From positions 1 to 5,533 of the forward strand of contig DATFXR010000461.1 of assembly GCA_035315685.1 (NCBI GenBank): a DNA stretch of 5,533 bases. The letters run 5' to 3'. The DNA comes from QHWK01 sp035315685 (lineage in GTDB: Bacteria > Acidobacteriota > Vicinamibacteria > Vicinamibacterales > CAVVIG01). Below are positions 1 through 5,533 of the stretch, one piece after another. Every line of letters begins with the position of its first letter. The stretch's first letter is position 1. The translations under genes were made by a program, and so were the position numbers. The notes below the pieces were generated by a model. It worked only from the letters and a program-made list of their open reading frames with translations, was not told the origin of the DNA and searched no databases.

Positions 1-130
1 CGGGTCCTGTCCGCGAACAGCCCCACCGGGTGCTCGCCAGAAGAGCACTTGTCACGGCCCACGGCTCCGCGCCCGGCGGGGCGGCCCCGTTCGCGGCCAC
101 CCGCGAGCGAGCTAATTTTGCAACCTGCTC

Positions 131-151
131 TTAATTCTAAATTCTTAATTG
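131..151. repeat. AT-rich 7-bp tandem repeat, three imperfect units
   Basis: Three consecutive heptamers, TTAATTC, TAAATTC and TTAATTG, sit in an otherwise very GC-rich stretch. Units 1 and 2 differ at one position, as do units 1 and 3. The tract lies 45 bp beyond the stop codon of the minus-strand membrane-protein gene. It has the same period as the longer ATGGCTN arrays at 1137-1246 but an unrelated sequence. Three short units in an AT-rich patch could arise by chance. Confidence 0.45.
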
Positions 152-164
152 CCGAGTTCTCGGC
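131..164 (-). terminator. Possible terminator: GC hairpin followed by AT-rich tract
   Basis: On the minus strand the stop codon at 196-198 is followed about 31 nt later by a perfect 6-bp inverted repeat (GCCGAG, two bases, CTCGGC; 151-164). Directly after it comes the AT-rich heptamer tract. This resembles an intrinsic terminator in position and layout. The tail mixes A and T rather than forming a U run and the stem is short, so termination may be weak or absent. Confidence 0.35.
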
Positions 165-195
165 CGCGCGTCCACACCGCCGGCCCGCGCGCGCA

Positions 196-849
196 CTACA
201 TGGCTGTGTGCCGCTCGAGGCGATGGAGCCGCTGCGCCAGCGCGCCGAGCCTTCGCGCGACGACGTCGATTTGAAACGCGTTGGCCGGATTGCGGTAGAA
301 GGCGTCGAAGTCGCGATCGGTCAAGCCTTCGAGCACGAACAGCTCGCGCGTCCGTCGCACGTGCGGGCCGAATTGCGCCGCGAACAACGCCGACGTCTCG
401 TTGTCGAACGCGAGCATCGCGGCGACATCATGATCCCAGGTCGCCGGCCCCGGACGCCGCGGCGCCTGCGCCGCCCGCTGGCGCACGAAATTCTCGATGT
501 CGCCGGCCAGTTCGAGCGCTGACAGTTCGAGCTGCCGCTGCTGGGCGCTGACGAGATAGTCGAACTGTTTCTCGTGGACCCAGAGCCGCGCCGCGTACCA
601 CGCTCCCGCCGCCGCCAGCACGACCGCGACTGCCGCCAGGCGCTCGGGCCGATCGAGCGTTCGGCGCAGCGTCGCCACGGTGGTGACGACGGTGGCGCCC
701 ACCAGGGTTGCCGTCAGCGTGAGATAGCGATCGGCAATCGCCACCGCCGGCGGCGTGAGCGCCGCGGCTGCGACGGCAACGGCTGCGCACCCGGCGATCG
801 CAGACGCGGCGGTGAGTGCGTAGAGAGAATCGAGTCGCGCGCGCACCAC
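196..849 (-). CDS. Unassigned membrane protein with three TM helices
   Basis: I do not recognise a named family. From the GTG at 849 the product is 217 residues. It shows three hydrophobic segments, at about residues 12-33, 35-60 and 70-90, each rich in Ala, Val and Leu. A soluble, charged and mostly helical C-terminal half follows. That half carries an aromatic and acidic stretch (LEGLTDRDFDAFYRNPANAF) and ends in Arg/Leu-rich helices. The protein is probably an inner-membrane protein with a cytoplasmic C-terminal domain, but topology is inferred. The frame stays open upstream to a TTG at 948, but that extension is Arg-rich, non-hydrophobic and has no ribosome site. The GTG at 849 has AGGA (858-861) eight bases upstream, and a second GTG follows at 846. 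The gene runs in the same direction as the operon to its right but is separated by more than 400 bp, so it probably has its own promoter. It ends in TAG at 196-198. Confidence 0.75.
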   Translation of the reverse strand: MVRARLDSLYALTAASAIAGCAAVAVAAAALTPPAVAIADRYLTLTATLVGATVVTTVATLRRTLDRPERLAAVAVVLAAAGAWYAARLWVHEKQFDYLVSAQQRQLELSALELAGDIENFVRQRAAQAPRRPGPATWDHDVAAMLAFDNETSALFAAQFGPHVRRTRELFVLEGLTDRDFDAFYRNPANAFQIDVVARRLGALAQRLHRLERHTAM

Positions 850-859
850 GCCGCCGATC

Positions 860-900
860 CTGTCACGGAATTGTCCCGATTGGTCCGCAGTTCTGTCACG
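860..900. promoter_or_regulatory. Direct repeats CTGTCACG, possible protein-binding sites
   Basis: The octamer CTGTCACG occurs at 860-867 and 893-900 in the same orientation, 33 bp apart start to start, which is close to three helical turns. The copy nearer the gene touches the presumed ribosome site of the minus-strand membrane-protein gene and the other lies just upstream. This is where an operator pair would be expected, but an 8-bp match in high-GC DNA is weak evidence and no regulator is encoded nearby. Confidence 0.2.
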
Positions 901-920
901 CGTGGCTCGTCTGACTGGAT

Positions 921-1127
921 ATGCAGCGCGCAACGGGCCTCGCGACAACCTTGATAGGCGCTGCTTTCATCGTCTTTGCAGATTCCTTTCGCGAGGCCTA
1001 CGTTCGTACCGGCATGAACCTCGTGCAGTCGATCGTGCTGTGCTCGATCGACGTCGGGCGGCGCGGCTGGCGCGCCGTTCGCGGCAGTCGTCCGCGCCGC
1101 TCGCTGCGGTCAACGAGACGGCGCTGA
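921..1127 (+). CDS. Doubtful small ORF, 68 residues
   Basis: An ATG-started frame encodes a short hydrophobic stretch (residues about 8-22, TTLIGAAFIVFADSF), then an amphipathic segment and a very Arg-rich tail. If the gene to the left starts at 849 the two would be divergent with about 70 bp between them, leaving room for promoters. Against it, there is no clear Shine-Dalgarno sequence before the ATG, third-position GC bias is weaker than in the neighbouring genes, and the Arg-rich end is typical of chance frames in high-GC DNA. No family is recognised. Confidence 0.2.
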   Translation: MQRATGLATTLIGAAFIVFADSFREAYVRTGMNLVQSIVLCSIDVGRRGWRAVRGSRPRRSLRSTRRR

Positions 1128-1136
1128 CGCCTGCCA

Positions 1137-1246
1137 ATGGCTGATGGCTAATGGCTTATGGCTATGGCTGATGGTTGATGCAGGCCATTGGCGAGGTGCC
1201 AGTCGGCCATTCGCTCGTAGCCGTCAGCCATTCAGCCATCAGCCAT
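1137..1246. repeat. Opposed heptamer (ATGGCTN) arrays forming a long hairpin
   Basis: The left arm (1137-1180) consists of about six tandem units of ATGGCTN: G, A and T endings, one shortened six-base unit, then ATGGCTG and ATGGTTG. The right arm (1218-1246) carries the reverse complement: TAGCCGT, CAGCCAT, a single spare T, CAGCCAT and CAGCCAT. Positions 1137-1156 pair with 1226-1246 over 20 bp with one bulged base. Between the arms are decayed reverse units (GGCCATT at 1183 and 1205) and a second perfect 9-bp inverted repeat, GCCAATGGC at 1133-1141 with GCCATTGGC at 1184-1192. The right arm lies 19 bp past the TAG of the patatin gene, so the hairpin would form in the 3' end of that transcript. 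No T run follows, so it is not a classic intrinsic terminator, but it could protect or define the mRNA end. Confidence 0.85.
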
Positions 1247-1265
1247 GAACGCAGCACTTACACCC

Positions 1266-3965
1266 CTACCGCGCGGCACAGCCGAGGCGGCTGCGCACCT
1301 CGTCGATGCCGGCCCGCAAATCGGCGTCGGGGCTGTCCCACGCCCGCGCGACGCGCTGACGTTGATCCGACGTGAGGTGCCAGGAAAGCGGTGCCAGGCG
1401 ATCCGGAGGATAGGCGAGCACGACCGCTTTGACGTCGAGCTGCTCGGCCTCGAGATACGCTTCGATGACACCGCGCTCGTATGCGGCACGGAATTGCTGC
1501 GAGCTGCTGCGGACGGCGAGCAGCGTTCCGAGCGGAGCGACGATCTGCCGCTGCCACGACCACGCGCCGCCGCTCGGCGGCGGATCCGACGCGGCATCGA
1601 TCACGATCAGCGTCACCAGATGGCGCGCCAGCGCCGCCCGCGCTTCCATGAGCCACTGAATCGCGCTGAGCACACCCGAGTTGTCGTAGTAGCCGCCGTC
1701 GCCGAGATGGAAGCGGGTCGCGTCGTCGCCGCCCGTCGGGCGCGCCATCGGCGACACCCACGGAAACGTCGCCGACATCCGGACCGCCGTCGGTACTGCG
1801 ATGTCGAACTCGTCGAACGCCTCGGCAAACTGGATCGTGAAGGCGTCCATGCGCGAGCCGGCCGCCCGCTGGCCGACGAGCGTCGACGCCATCAGGAACC
1901 GCTGTCCGCTCTCCGACGCGGTCGCATTGAAGATCACCGCCGGCCGCTTCCCCGCGGCGACGTCGTCGCTCCACTGGCCGAGCGTCGGAGGCGCCGCGAG
2001 GTCGTGGTCGATCCAATGGCTGACCCACTCACGCTCCAGCGCCCAGCCGCGATCGATCGTCTGGGGCACCGGGCTGAACAGGCGCAGGCCGAGGCCGACG
2101 AGCGGCAGCGTGCGAACGAGGTCGGGGTAGACCAGGCCCCATCCGACGGCTGAGAGCGAGGTGTTTTCGGCGCTGGCGCGAATCGACTCCAGCCGCGCCG
2201 CCGACAGCGGTCGGGCGGCGTCGTACGAGCCGACCACGAACATGCTGCCGACGCTGCCCCCCGACACTGAGCTCACGAGCATGAGCGAGGACACGAAGGG
2301 GTCGCACATGCCGGCCAGCCCGGTCAGCACGCGCGTCGTCCATGCCGCTGCGCGAATGCCTCCGCCTGCGGTCGCCACGACGACCAGCGGCGCGTCTCTG
2401 CCGTGCAGGTTTTCCCACGCCACAATCGCGTCGGTGCCGGACACGACGCGATGTGCCGCATCGGGCATGACGGTGAACTGGTGATCGGTTGCGGCAAGGC
2501 CCGAGGCGAACGAGAGCGCGAGCGTTGTCGTCAGCACCGGCAGACGCAGCGCGTCGAGAAAGAACGCAACACCGGCGAACGCCCACGTCAGAATGGCCAG
2601 GAGGAACAGAAGGTAGAACAGCGCTGCCGGCCGTTGCGTGGCGAGCAGCCGTGAGGGCGCGAACAGCCAGCCGAGTACGGCATACGCGATCAGCAGGATG
2701 AGCACCAGCCGCGCCGCGAGCCGGTGCCCCGATCCCACCCGCGGCAACCGCGCTCCATGGATGTCGTAGACGATGCCGCACAGAAGACGGCGGGTTGGCG
2801 TGAGGGCGGCAATCGGGCTCGCCGTACCGCCGACACGGGATTCGATGTGGACTCGCATCAACCTGGTGAGCCAGAGCGTGCCCACGGCGAGCCCCAGCCC
2901 GGCTGCGACCGCGATGCCCTTCCGGACCGGCTCGACGCTCGTCCCGAAAAACGTCATCACCGTGACTGGCGCGGCCAGGGCGCCGAACAACACCGTGAGC
3001 CAGACCGAGTCGTTCGCGGGCGCACGAAACGCCTCCATCCCGGGAAACCGATCGGGACCGTATGCAAACACGAGCCGCGACGTGATCATCACCGTCATCG
3101 CGACCAGGCACGCGGCCCACACGATGAACATCACCGACCAGAAGGCGCCGGCGTCGAACACACCGGCGAACAGCGAACCGGCCGTGAATCGGAGCGCGGG
3201 CAGGCCGACAGCCAGGATCAGCGCGGACACGATTTGAAAGCGGAGCAGATACGCGGCCTCGACCAGCGCGATGAGCCGATCGGAGGAGAGCCGGCTGAAC
3301 GGAAAAACCCTGTACGACGCAACCGCCAGGATGGCGAGCAGCGCAAGCGTCGTGACCGGCAGGAGCGCCGCGTAGAAAGGCAGGATCGCGGTCGAGATCG
3401 CCGCGACTACCAGGAGACCGGCAAGAACCCGCGATGTCAACCGCCCCGTCACGATCGCGACCGCGAGGAACACCTCGGCAGCAGCGATTGACTCCCACTT
3501 GAGAATCGATGGCGTACGCGCCAGGCCGGTCACCGGAACATGCGTCAGAACGGCCGTCAGACCGTGCAGCAGCCGCACGTTTTCGGCGATGTCGGCGGCG
3601 GCAGCAATCGTGATCGCGACCACGGACAGCATCCAGGTCCGGCCGCGTGCCCGCTCGGCGAGCAAGACGAAACCCGACCAATACAGGGCGATGAGCAGGA
3701 AGTCCATCGCCGTGTGGACGCGGGCGACATCGGCGTTCCAGATCTCGTCGCGCTCGGGATCGCGCTGGGCGAGCAGCGCATGAAACGTTGCTTCGGTCTC
3801 GGCAAGCTCCAGCGCGGCGATGGTGCCGGTCGATCGACAGGCGACATGTGCGAACACTCCTCCGGGAAGTGAATCGGTTTCGAACTGGCACGTCTCGACC
3901 GTCATCACGAGCGCCCACACGGCCGCGCCCACCAGGACGAACCAGAGCACTCGCCGGTCGATCAT
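1266..3965 (-). CDS. Polytopic membrane protein with C-terminal patatin-like lipid hydrolase domain
   Basis: The 899-residue product has two parts. Residues 1 to about 495 hold roughly 12-13 hydrophobic segments, for example near 6-22, 86-104, 110-126, 160-174, 178-196, 200-217, 236-257, 275-297, 322-340, 348-366, 418-434, 447-469 and 475-490. Residues about 520-890 form a patatin-like domain. It has the oxyanion loop GGGIRAA (534-540), the nucleophile elbow GGSVG (569-573, Ser571), a FPWVSP stretch (734-739) and the catalytic DGG (756-758, Asp756) followed by YYDNSG. Patatin domains use a Ser-Asp dyad to cleave acyl chains from phospholipids or other lipid esters; the substrate here is unknown. 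The position of the domain suggests action at the membrane surface, probably on the cytoplasmic side. Patatin enzymes are usually soluble or carry only short additions, so the large membrane half is unusual, and I recognise no transporter family in it. The ATG at 3965 starts directly before the first helix (MIDRRVLWFVLV). It lacks a good Shine-Dalgarno sequence and lies 33 bp after the PEBP stop, so translation may depend on the upstream gene. It ends in TAG at 1266-1268. Confidence 0.88.
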   Translation of the reverse strand: MIDRRVLWFVLVGAAVWALVMTVETCQFETDSLPGGVFAHVACRSTGTIAALELAETEATFHALLAQRDPERDEIWNADVARVHTAMDFLLIALYWSGFVLLAERARGRTWMLSVVAITIAAAADIAENVRLLHGLTAVLTHVPVTGLARTPSILKWESIAAAEVFLAVAIVTGRLTSRVLAGLLVVAAISTAILPFYAALLPVTTLALLAILAVASYRVFPFSRLSSDRLIALVEAAYLLRFQIVSALILAVGLPALRFTAGSLFAGVFDAGAFWSVMFIVWAACLVAMTVMITSRLVFAYGPDRFPGMEAFRAPANDSVWLTVLFGALAAPVTVMTFFGTSVEPVRKGIAVAAGLGLAVGTLWLTRLMRVHIESRVGGTASPIAALTPTRRLLCGIVYDIHGARLPRVGSGHRLAARLVLILLIAYAVLGWLFAPSRLLATQRPAALFYLLFLLAILTWAFAGVAFFLDALRLPVLTTTLALSFASGLAATDHQFTVMPDAAHRVVSGTDAIVAWENLHGRDAPLVVVATAGGGIRAAAWTTRVLTGLAGMCDPFVSSLMLVSSVSGGSVGSMFVVGSYDAARPLSAARLESIRASAENTSLSAVGWGLVYPDLVRTLPLVGLGLRLFSPVPQTIDRGWALEREWVSHWIDHDLAAPPTLGQWSDDVAAGKRPAVIFNATASESGQRFLMASTLVGQRAAGSRMDAFTIQFAEAFDEFDIAVPTAVRMSATFPWVSPMARPTGGDDATRFHLGDGGYYDNSGVLSAIQWLMEARAALARHLVTLIVIDAASDPPPSGGAWSWQRQIVAPLGTLLAVRSSSQQFRAAYERGVIEAYLEAEQLDVKAVVLAYPPDRLAPLSWHLTSDQRQRVARAWDSPDADLRAGIDEVRSRLGCAAR

Positions 3966-3998
3966 CAGAGAAGCGCAGGAACGCGCCGCGGCTCGTCG

Positions 3999-4490
3999 CT
4001 ACTTCGGCTGGCGCTGATACACGCCGACGGTTTCAGCCGTGCCGATCACGTGACCCTGCATCGCCTTCTCGACCTCGGCCTTCATCGCGCCGGCCTGCAG
4101 GCCGAGCGACGGCACGTCGAGTGCGGACAGCATGAAGTGATAGTGGTGCGATCCGCTCGGCGGGCACGGGCCGCCGTAGCCGGCGCGCCGAAACCCGCTG
4201 TTGCCCGAGGTGCCGACGCTGCCCGGCTGGAAGTTCTCGGGCAGCGACGTCGTCGTCGCCGGGATGTCGAAGAGCACCCAGTGCGTGAAGCCGCCGGCAA
4301 GCGGCGCGTCCGGGTCGTGCATGATCAGCACGAACGACTTCGCGTTGGCTGGCGCGTCTTTCCACGCGAGCGCCGGCGACGGATTGGTTTGCCCGGCGTC
4401 GCAGGTGAATTTCGACGGAATGGTGCCGCCTTCGGTGAAGGCGGAACTCGAAATCGCGAACGCGGCAGTGGCAACGAGCACACCCAGCAT
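3999..4490 (-). CDS. YbhB/YbcL family PEBP (Raf kinase inhibitor-like) protein
   Basis: The 163-residue product matches the bacterial phosphatidylethanolamine-binding protein fold over nearly its full length. Visible signatures are IPSKFTCD...NPSPALAW (about 24-43), the DPDAP ligand-pocket motif (59-63), THWVLFDIP (69-77) and GYGGPCPPSGSHHYHF (104-119), where GSHHY stands in for the family's GxHRY. YbhB and YbcL of E. coli are the known bacterial relatives. The fold binds anionic groups, but the bacterial function is poorly established, so no reaction is assigned. The start is the ATG at 4490, preceded by GGAGGAA; the frame is closed by a TGA at 4503-4505, leaving only a TTG at 4502 as an alternative. 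Residues 2-12 (LGVLVATAAFA) look like the core of an export signal with a possible AFA cleavage site, but there is no Lys or Arg in front, so export is uncertain. The gene is 18 bp after the LRR gene and 33 bp before the patatin gene, consistent with one transcript. Confidence 0.93.
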   Translation of the reverse strand: MLGVLVATAAFAISSSAFTEGGTIPSKFTCDAGQTNPSPALAWKDAPANAKSFVLIMHDPDAPLAGGFTHWVLFDIPATTTSLPENFQPGSVGTSGNSGFRRAGYGGPCPPSGSHHYHFMLSALDVPSLGLQAGAMKAEVEKAMQGHVIGTAETVGVYQRQPK

Positions 4491-4493
4491 CGA

Positions 4494-4500
4494 TTCCTCC
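4494..4500 (-). promoter_or_regulatory. Strong ribosome binding site of the PEBP gene
   Basis: GGAGGAA reads on the minus strand with GGAGG five bases before the ATG at 4490. It is the strongest Shine-Dalgarno sequence among the minus-strand genes here and decides the ATG over the in-frame TTG at 4502, which would lie upstream of it. Confidence 0.8.
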
Positions 4501-4508
4501 AATCAACG

Positions 4509-5237
4509 TCAACGGTAGACGAGACAGCCGCGCGATTCGAGATGCTCGAACCACGGCGGTGCCGTCAACGTGGTTACCCATCGTAGATCGAGCTTCTCGA
4601 GTCGCGGCAACCACGCGAGGCCCTCCGGCAAGGACGTCAGTGGATTGCCGCGCAAATCGAGCTGTCGCAACTCGTGCAGATCCGCGACGGTGTGGGGCAG
4701 TGCCGTCAGCCGGTTGCCGCGGAGATGCAACTCACGGAGGCGCGACAATCGTCCGATCCCGGCGGGCAGCGACATCAGCTGATTGCCGGACGCGCGGAGC
4801 TCCACGAGCGCACCCATCGCGCAGATCGCCGACGGCAGGGTGGTGAGCGCGTTGTCGCTGACGTTGAGATACCGGAGGCGTGTGAGCCTGGCGATCGAGT
4901 CGGGCAGCCTCGTCAAACGATTGTCGTGGAGATACAGAAAATCGGTCAGGCCGTCGAGATCGCCAAGCGTATCAGGCACCCGTGTCAGCTGGTTGTGGCC
5001 GATGTCCAGCATCCGCAGCGTCTTCAGCGCACTGATCCGATCGGAGAGCTCTGTCAGCCCGTTGTCGGCGAGCACGAGCGCCTCGAGATCGGTCTGGTCC
5101 CACACCGACTCCGGCACGCAGCCGAGTCCCTTCTTCCAGAGATTGAGATGCCGGCCATCCGCAGGAAGCACGCCGGAATGGTACCGCGACCGCGACGCCA
5201 CCGGTCGCCCGGTCGAAGCCTTCGCATTTCGTCGCAT
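4509..5237 (-). CDS. Leucine-rich repeat protein
   Basis: The 242-residue product is almost entirely leucine-rich repeats of the bacterial 23-residue type, pattern LxxLxLxxNxLxxLPxxIxxLx. Nine units can be laid out: a degenerate first unit (about 30-49), then units starting near 50, 73, 96, 120, 143, 166, 189 and 212. The unit at 96 has 24 residues, with one inserted, and the last diverges into a C-terminal cap ending GCLVYR. The repeat is also visible in DNA: GTCAG...TTGCCGCG recurs 69 bp apart at 4636 and 4705. Such proteins form curved solenoids that bind other proteins; there is no attached kinase, ATPase or nuclease domain, so the partner is unknown. No signal peptide or membrane helix is seen, and the first 29 residues are basic and probably disordered, so a cytoplasmic location is likely. 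The start is uncertain: adjacent GTG (5240) and ATG (5237) codons both lack a Shine-Dalgarno sequence, and an internal GTG at 5171 would begin just before the first repeat. It is the first gene of the probable LRR-PEBP-patatin operon and ends in TGA at 4509-4511. Confidence 0.92.
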   Translation of the reverse strand: MRRNAKASTGRPVASRSRYHSGVLPADGRHLNLWKKGLGCVPESVWDQTDLEALVLADNGLTELSDRISALKTLRMLDIGHNQLTRVPDTLGDLDGLTDFLYLHDNRLTRLPDSIARLTRLRYLNVSDNALTTLPSAICAMGALVELRASGNQLMSLPAGIGRLSRLRELHLRGNRLTALPHTVADLHELRQLDLRGNPLTSLPEGLAWLPRLEKLDLRWVTTLTAPPWFEHLESRGCLVYR

Positions 5238-5334
5238 CACAACCGACGTCGCGCCGGTGGCTCAGGTGCATTTCCACGCAGAGATGGCGGGTCGCATTTG
5301 TCGCCAGTTGCAACGGCCGGCCGGGTAACGGCTG

Positions 5335-5354
5335 TTGACGGACGACTTCGTCAA
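5335..5354. promoter_or_regulatory. Inverted repeat TTGACG-N8-CGTCAA in the divergent intergenic region
   Basis: TTGACG (5335-5340) and CGTCAA (5349-5354) are perfect inverted hexamers around an 8-bp centre that itself contains GACGA/TCGTC symmetry (5341-5352). The site lies between the divergent LRR operon and the plus-strand gene, about 25 bp upstream of the plus-strand -35, where an operator for either direction would fit. Each half also resembles a -35 hexamer, but no good -10 was found at a proper distance on either strand. Confidence 0.3.
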
Positions 5355-5379
5355 ATGGCTGCGTTACTGCGCTTTTCCG

Positions 5380-5408
5380 TTGAAAGAGCCCCAAGACCGG
5401 CGTAGTCT
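5380..5408 (+). promoter_or_regulatory. Probable sigma-70-type promoter of the right-edge gene
   Basis: TTGAAA (5380-5385) and TAGTCT (5403-5408) are separated by exactly 17 bp. The -35 matches the consensus at five of six positions and the -10 at three of six. Transcription would begin near 5415, giving a leader of about 23 nt that contains the ribosome site AGGAGG (5427-5432), five bases before the ATG at 5438. The consistent spacing of promoter, ribosome site and start supports the call despite the weak -10. Confidence 0.5.
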
Positions 5409-5437
5409 CTTCGCTGTCGTCCGAACAGGAGGGCAGC

Positions 5438-5533
5438 ATGGAAGTCGATCGGAGAGTGTTCATCGCGAGTCTCGGCGGCCCGGCCGTTGTCGCGTTGATG
5501 GATCACGAGGCCAAGGCGGAGGCGCTCGAGCAC
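5438..5533 (+). CDS. Partial CDS, N-terminus of a protein with Tat-like leader
   Basis: Only the first 32 codons lie in the window; the frame is open at the right edge. A near-perfect AGGAGG (5427-5432) with five-base spacing makes the start firm. The N-terminus DRRVFIASLGG resembles the twin-arginine export motif (RRxFI), followed by a moderately hydrophobic stretch (FIASLGGPAVVALM) and a possible cleavage site after AKA (residues 24-26). This would suit a folded protein exported by the Tat pathway. The hydrophobic part is short and has acidic residues after it, so it may instead be a cytoplasmic protein. The enzyme family cannot be told from this fragment. It is transcribed divergently from the LRR operon. 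Confidence 0.75.
   Translation, partial: MEVDRRVFIASLGGPAVVALMDHEAKAEALEH

Larger units (their letters stand above)
850..1265. other. Intergenic region without a confident gene
   Basis: This 416-bp stretch lies between the 3' end of the patatin gene and the likely GTG start of the three-helix membrane protein, both on the minus strand. Its left part holds CTGTCACG direct repeats and probably the promoter for the membrane-protein gene, although I find no convincing -35/-10 pair there. The middle holds a weak plus-strand small ORF. The right part holds opposed heptamer arrays. No tRNA or known RNA motif is apparent by eye. Confidence 0.6.

Noticed and set aside
49..522. Plus-strand ORF running from the left edge through the membrane-protein gene
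   Set aside because: It has a TTG start with no ribosome site and an Arg/Pro-rich composition, and most of it is antisense to the better-supported minus-strand gene.
1137..1246. Heptamer arrays considered as a CRISPR array or tRNA-like element
   Set aside because: The units are 7 bp and contiguous without spacers, and the fold is a single long hairpin with no cloverleaf or anticodon arm.
1245..2153. Plus-strand ORF of 302 codons opposite the end of the patatin gene
   Set aside because: It is very rich in Arg, Ala and Glu with no domain pattern, and mirrors the GC-biased codons of the patatin gene, whose catalytic motifs fix the true strand and frame.
2724..3491. Plus-strand ORF of 255 codons opposite the membrane half of the patatin gene
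   Set aside because: It is a hydrophilic, Arg/Gln/Glu-rich antisense image of a hydrophobic coding region, which is the expected complement pattern and not a gene.
2029..3918. Minus-strand ORF of 629 codons in another frame of the patatin gene
   Set aside because: Its translation is Arg-rich and lacks any motif, whereas the overlapping frame encodes ordered membrane helices and the patatin signature. It is a high-GC shadow.
4674..5405. Plus-strand ORF of 243 codons antisense to the LRR gene, with a visible periodicity
   Set aside because: The periodicity is only the 69-bp LRR repeat read on the opposite strand; the minus frame has the exact LRR consensus.
4972..5463. Minus-strand ORF crossing the divergent intergenic region and overlapping the LRR gene start
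   Set aside because: It covers the promoter and ribosome site of the plus-strand gene, overlaps the LRR gene in a different frame and shows no domain pattern.

Overview
The window is high-GC bacterial DNA with strongly GC-biased third codon positions. It holds three adjacent minus-strand genes that look like an operon, one separate minus-strand membrane-protein gene, and the first 32 codons of a plus-strand gene cut by the right edge. No rRNA, tRNA, CRISPR array, transposase or integrase is visible. The base composition, the many unassigned membrane proteins and the 7-bp repeats between genes suggest a soil-type high-GC lineage, perhaps Acidobacteriota of the Vicinamibacteria type. This is an impression, not a demonstration.

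Layout from left to right. Positions 1-195 look non-coding and include an AT-rich 7-bp repeat beside a small GC hairpin, which together may end the gene to the right. Positions 196-849 (minus) encode an unassigned protein with three membrane helices and a helical C-terminal domain. Positions 850-1265 hold no confident gene. They contain a pair of CTGTCACG direct repeats, one weak small ORF, and two opposed arrays of the heptamer ATGGCTN that can fold into a large hairpin. Positions 1266-3965 (minus) encode an 899-residue polytopic membrane protein ending in a patatin-like lipid hydrolase domain with a complete catalytic signature. Positions 3999-4490 (minus) encode a YbhB/YbcL-type PEBP protein. 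Positions 4509-5237 (minus) encode a leucine-rich-repeat protein. Positions 5241-5437 are a divergent intergenic region with a plausible plus-strand promoter and an inverted repeat. Positions 5438-5533 (plus) are the start of a protein with a twin-arginine-like N-terminus.

The LRR, PEBP and patatin genes run in that order on the minus strand with gaps of 18 and 33 bp, so they are probably co-transcribed, and the heptamer hairpin lies 19 bp beyond the last stop codon. An LRR binding protein, a PEBP-fold protein and a membrane-embedded lipid hydrolase could form a functional set, but nothing in the sequence proves it. The most unusual items are the patatin domain fused to a very large multi-pass membrane region and the opposed heptamer arrays.
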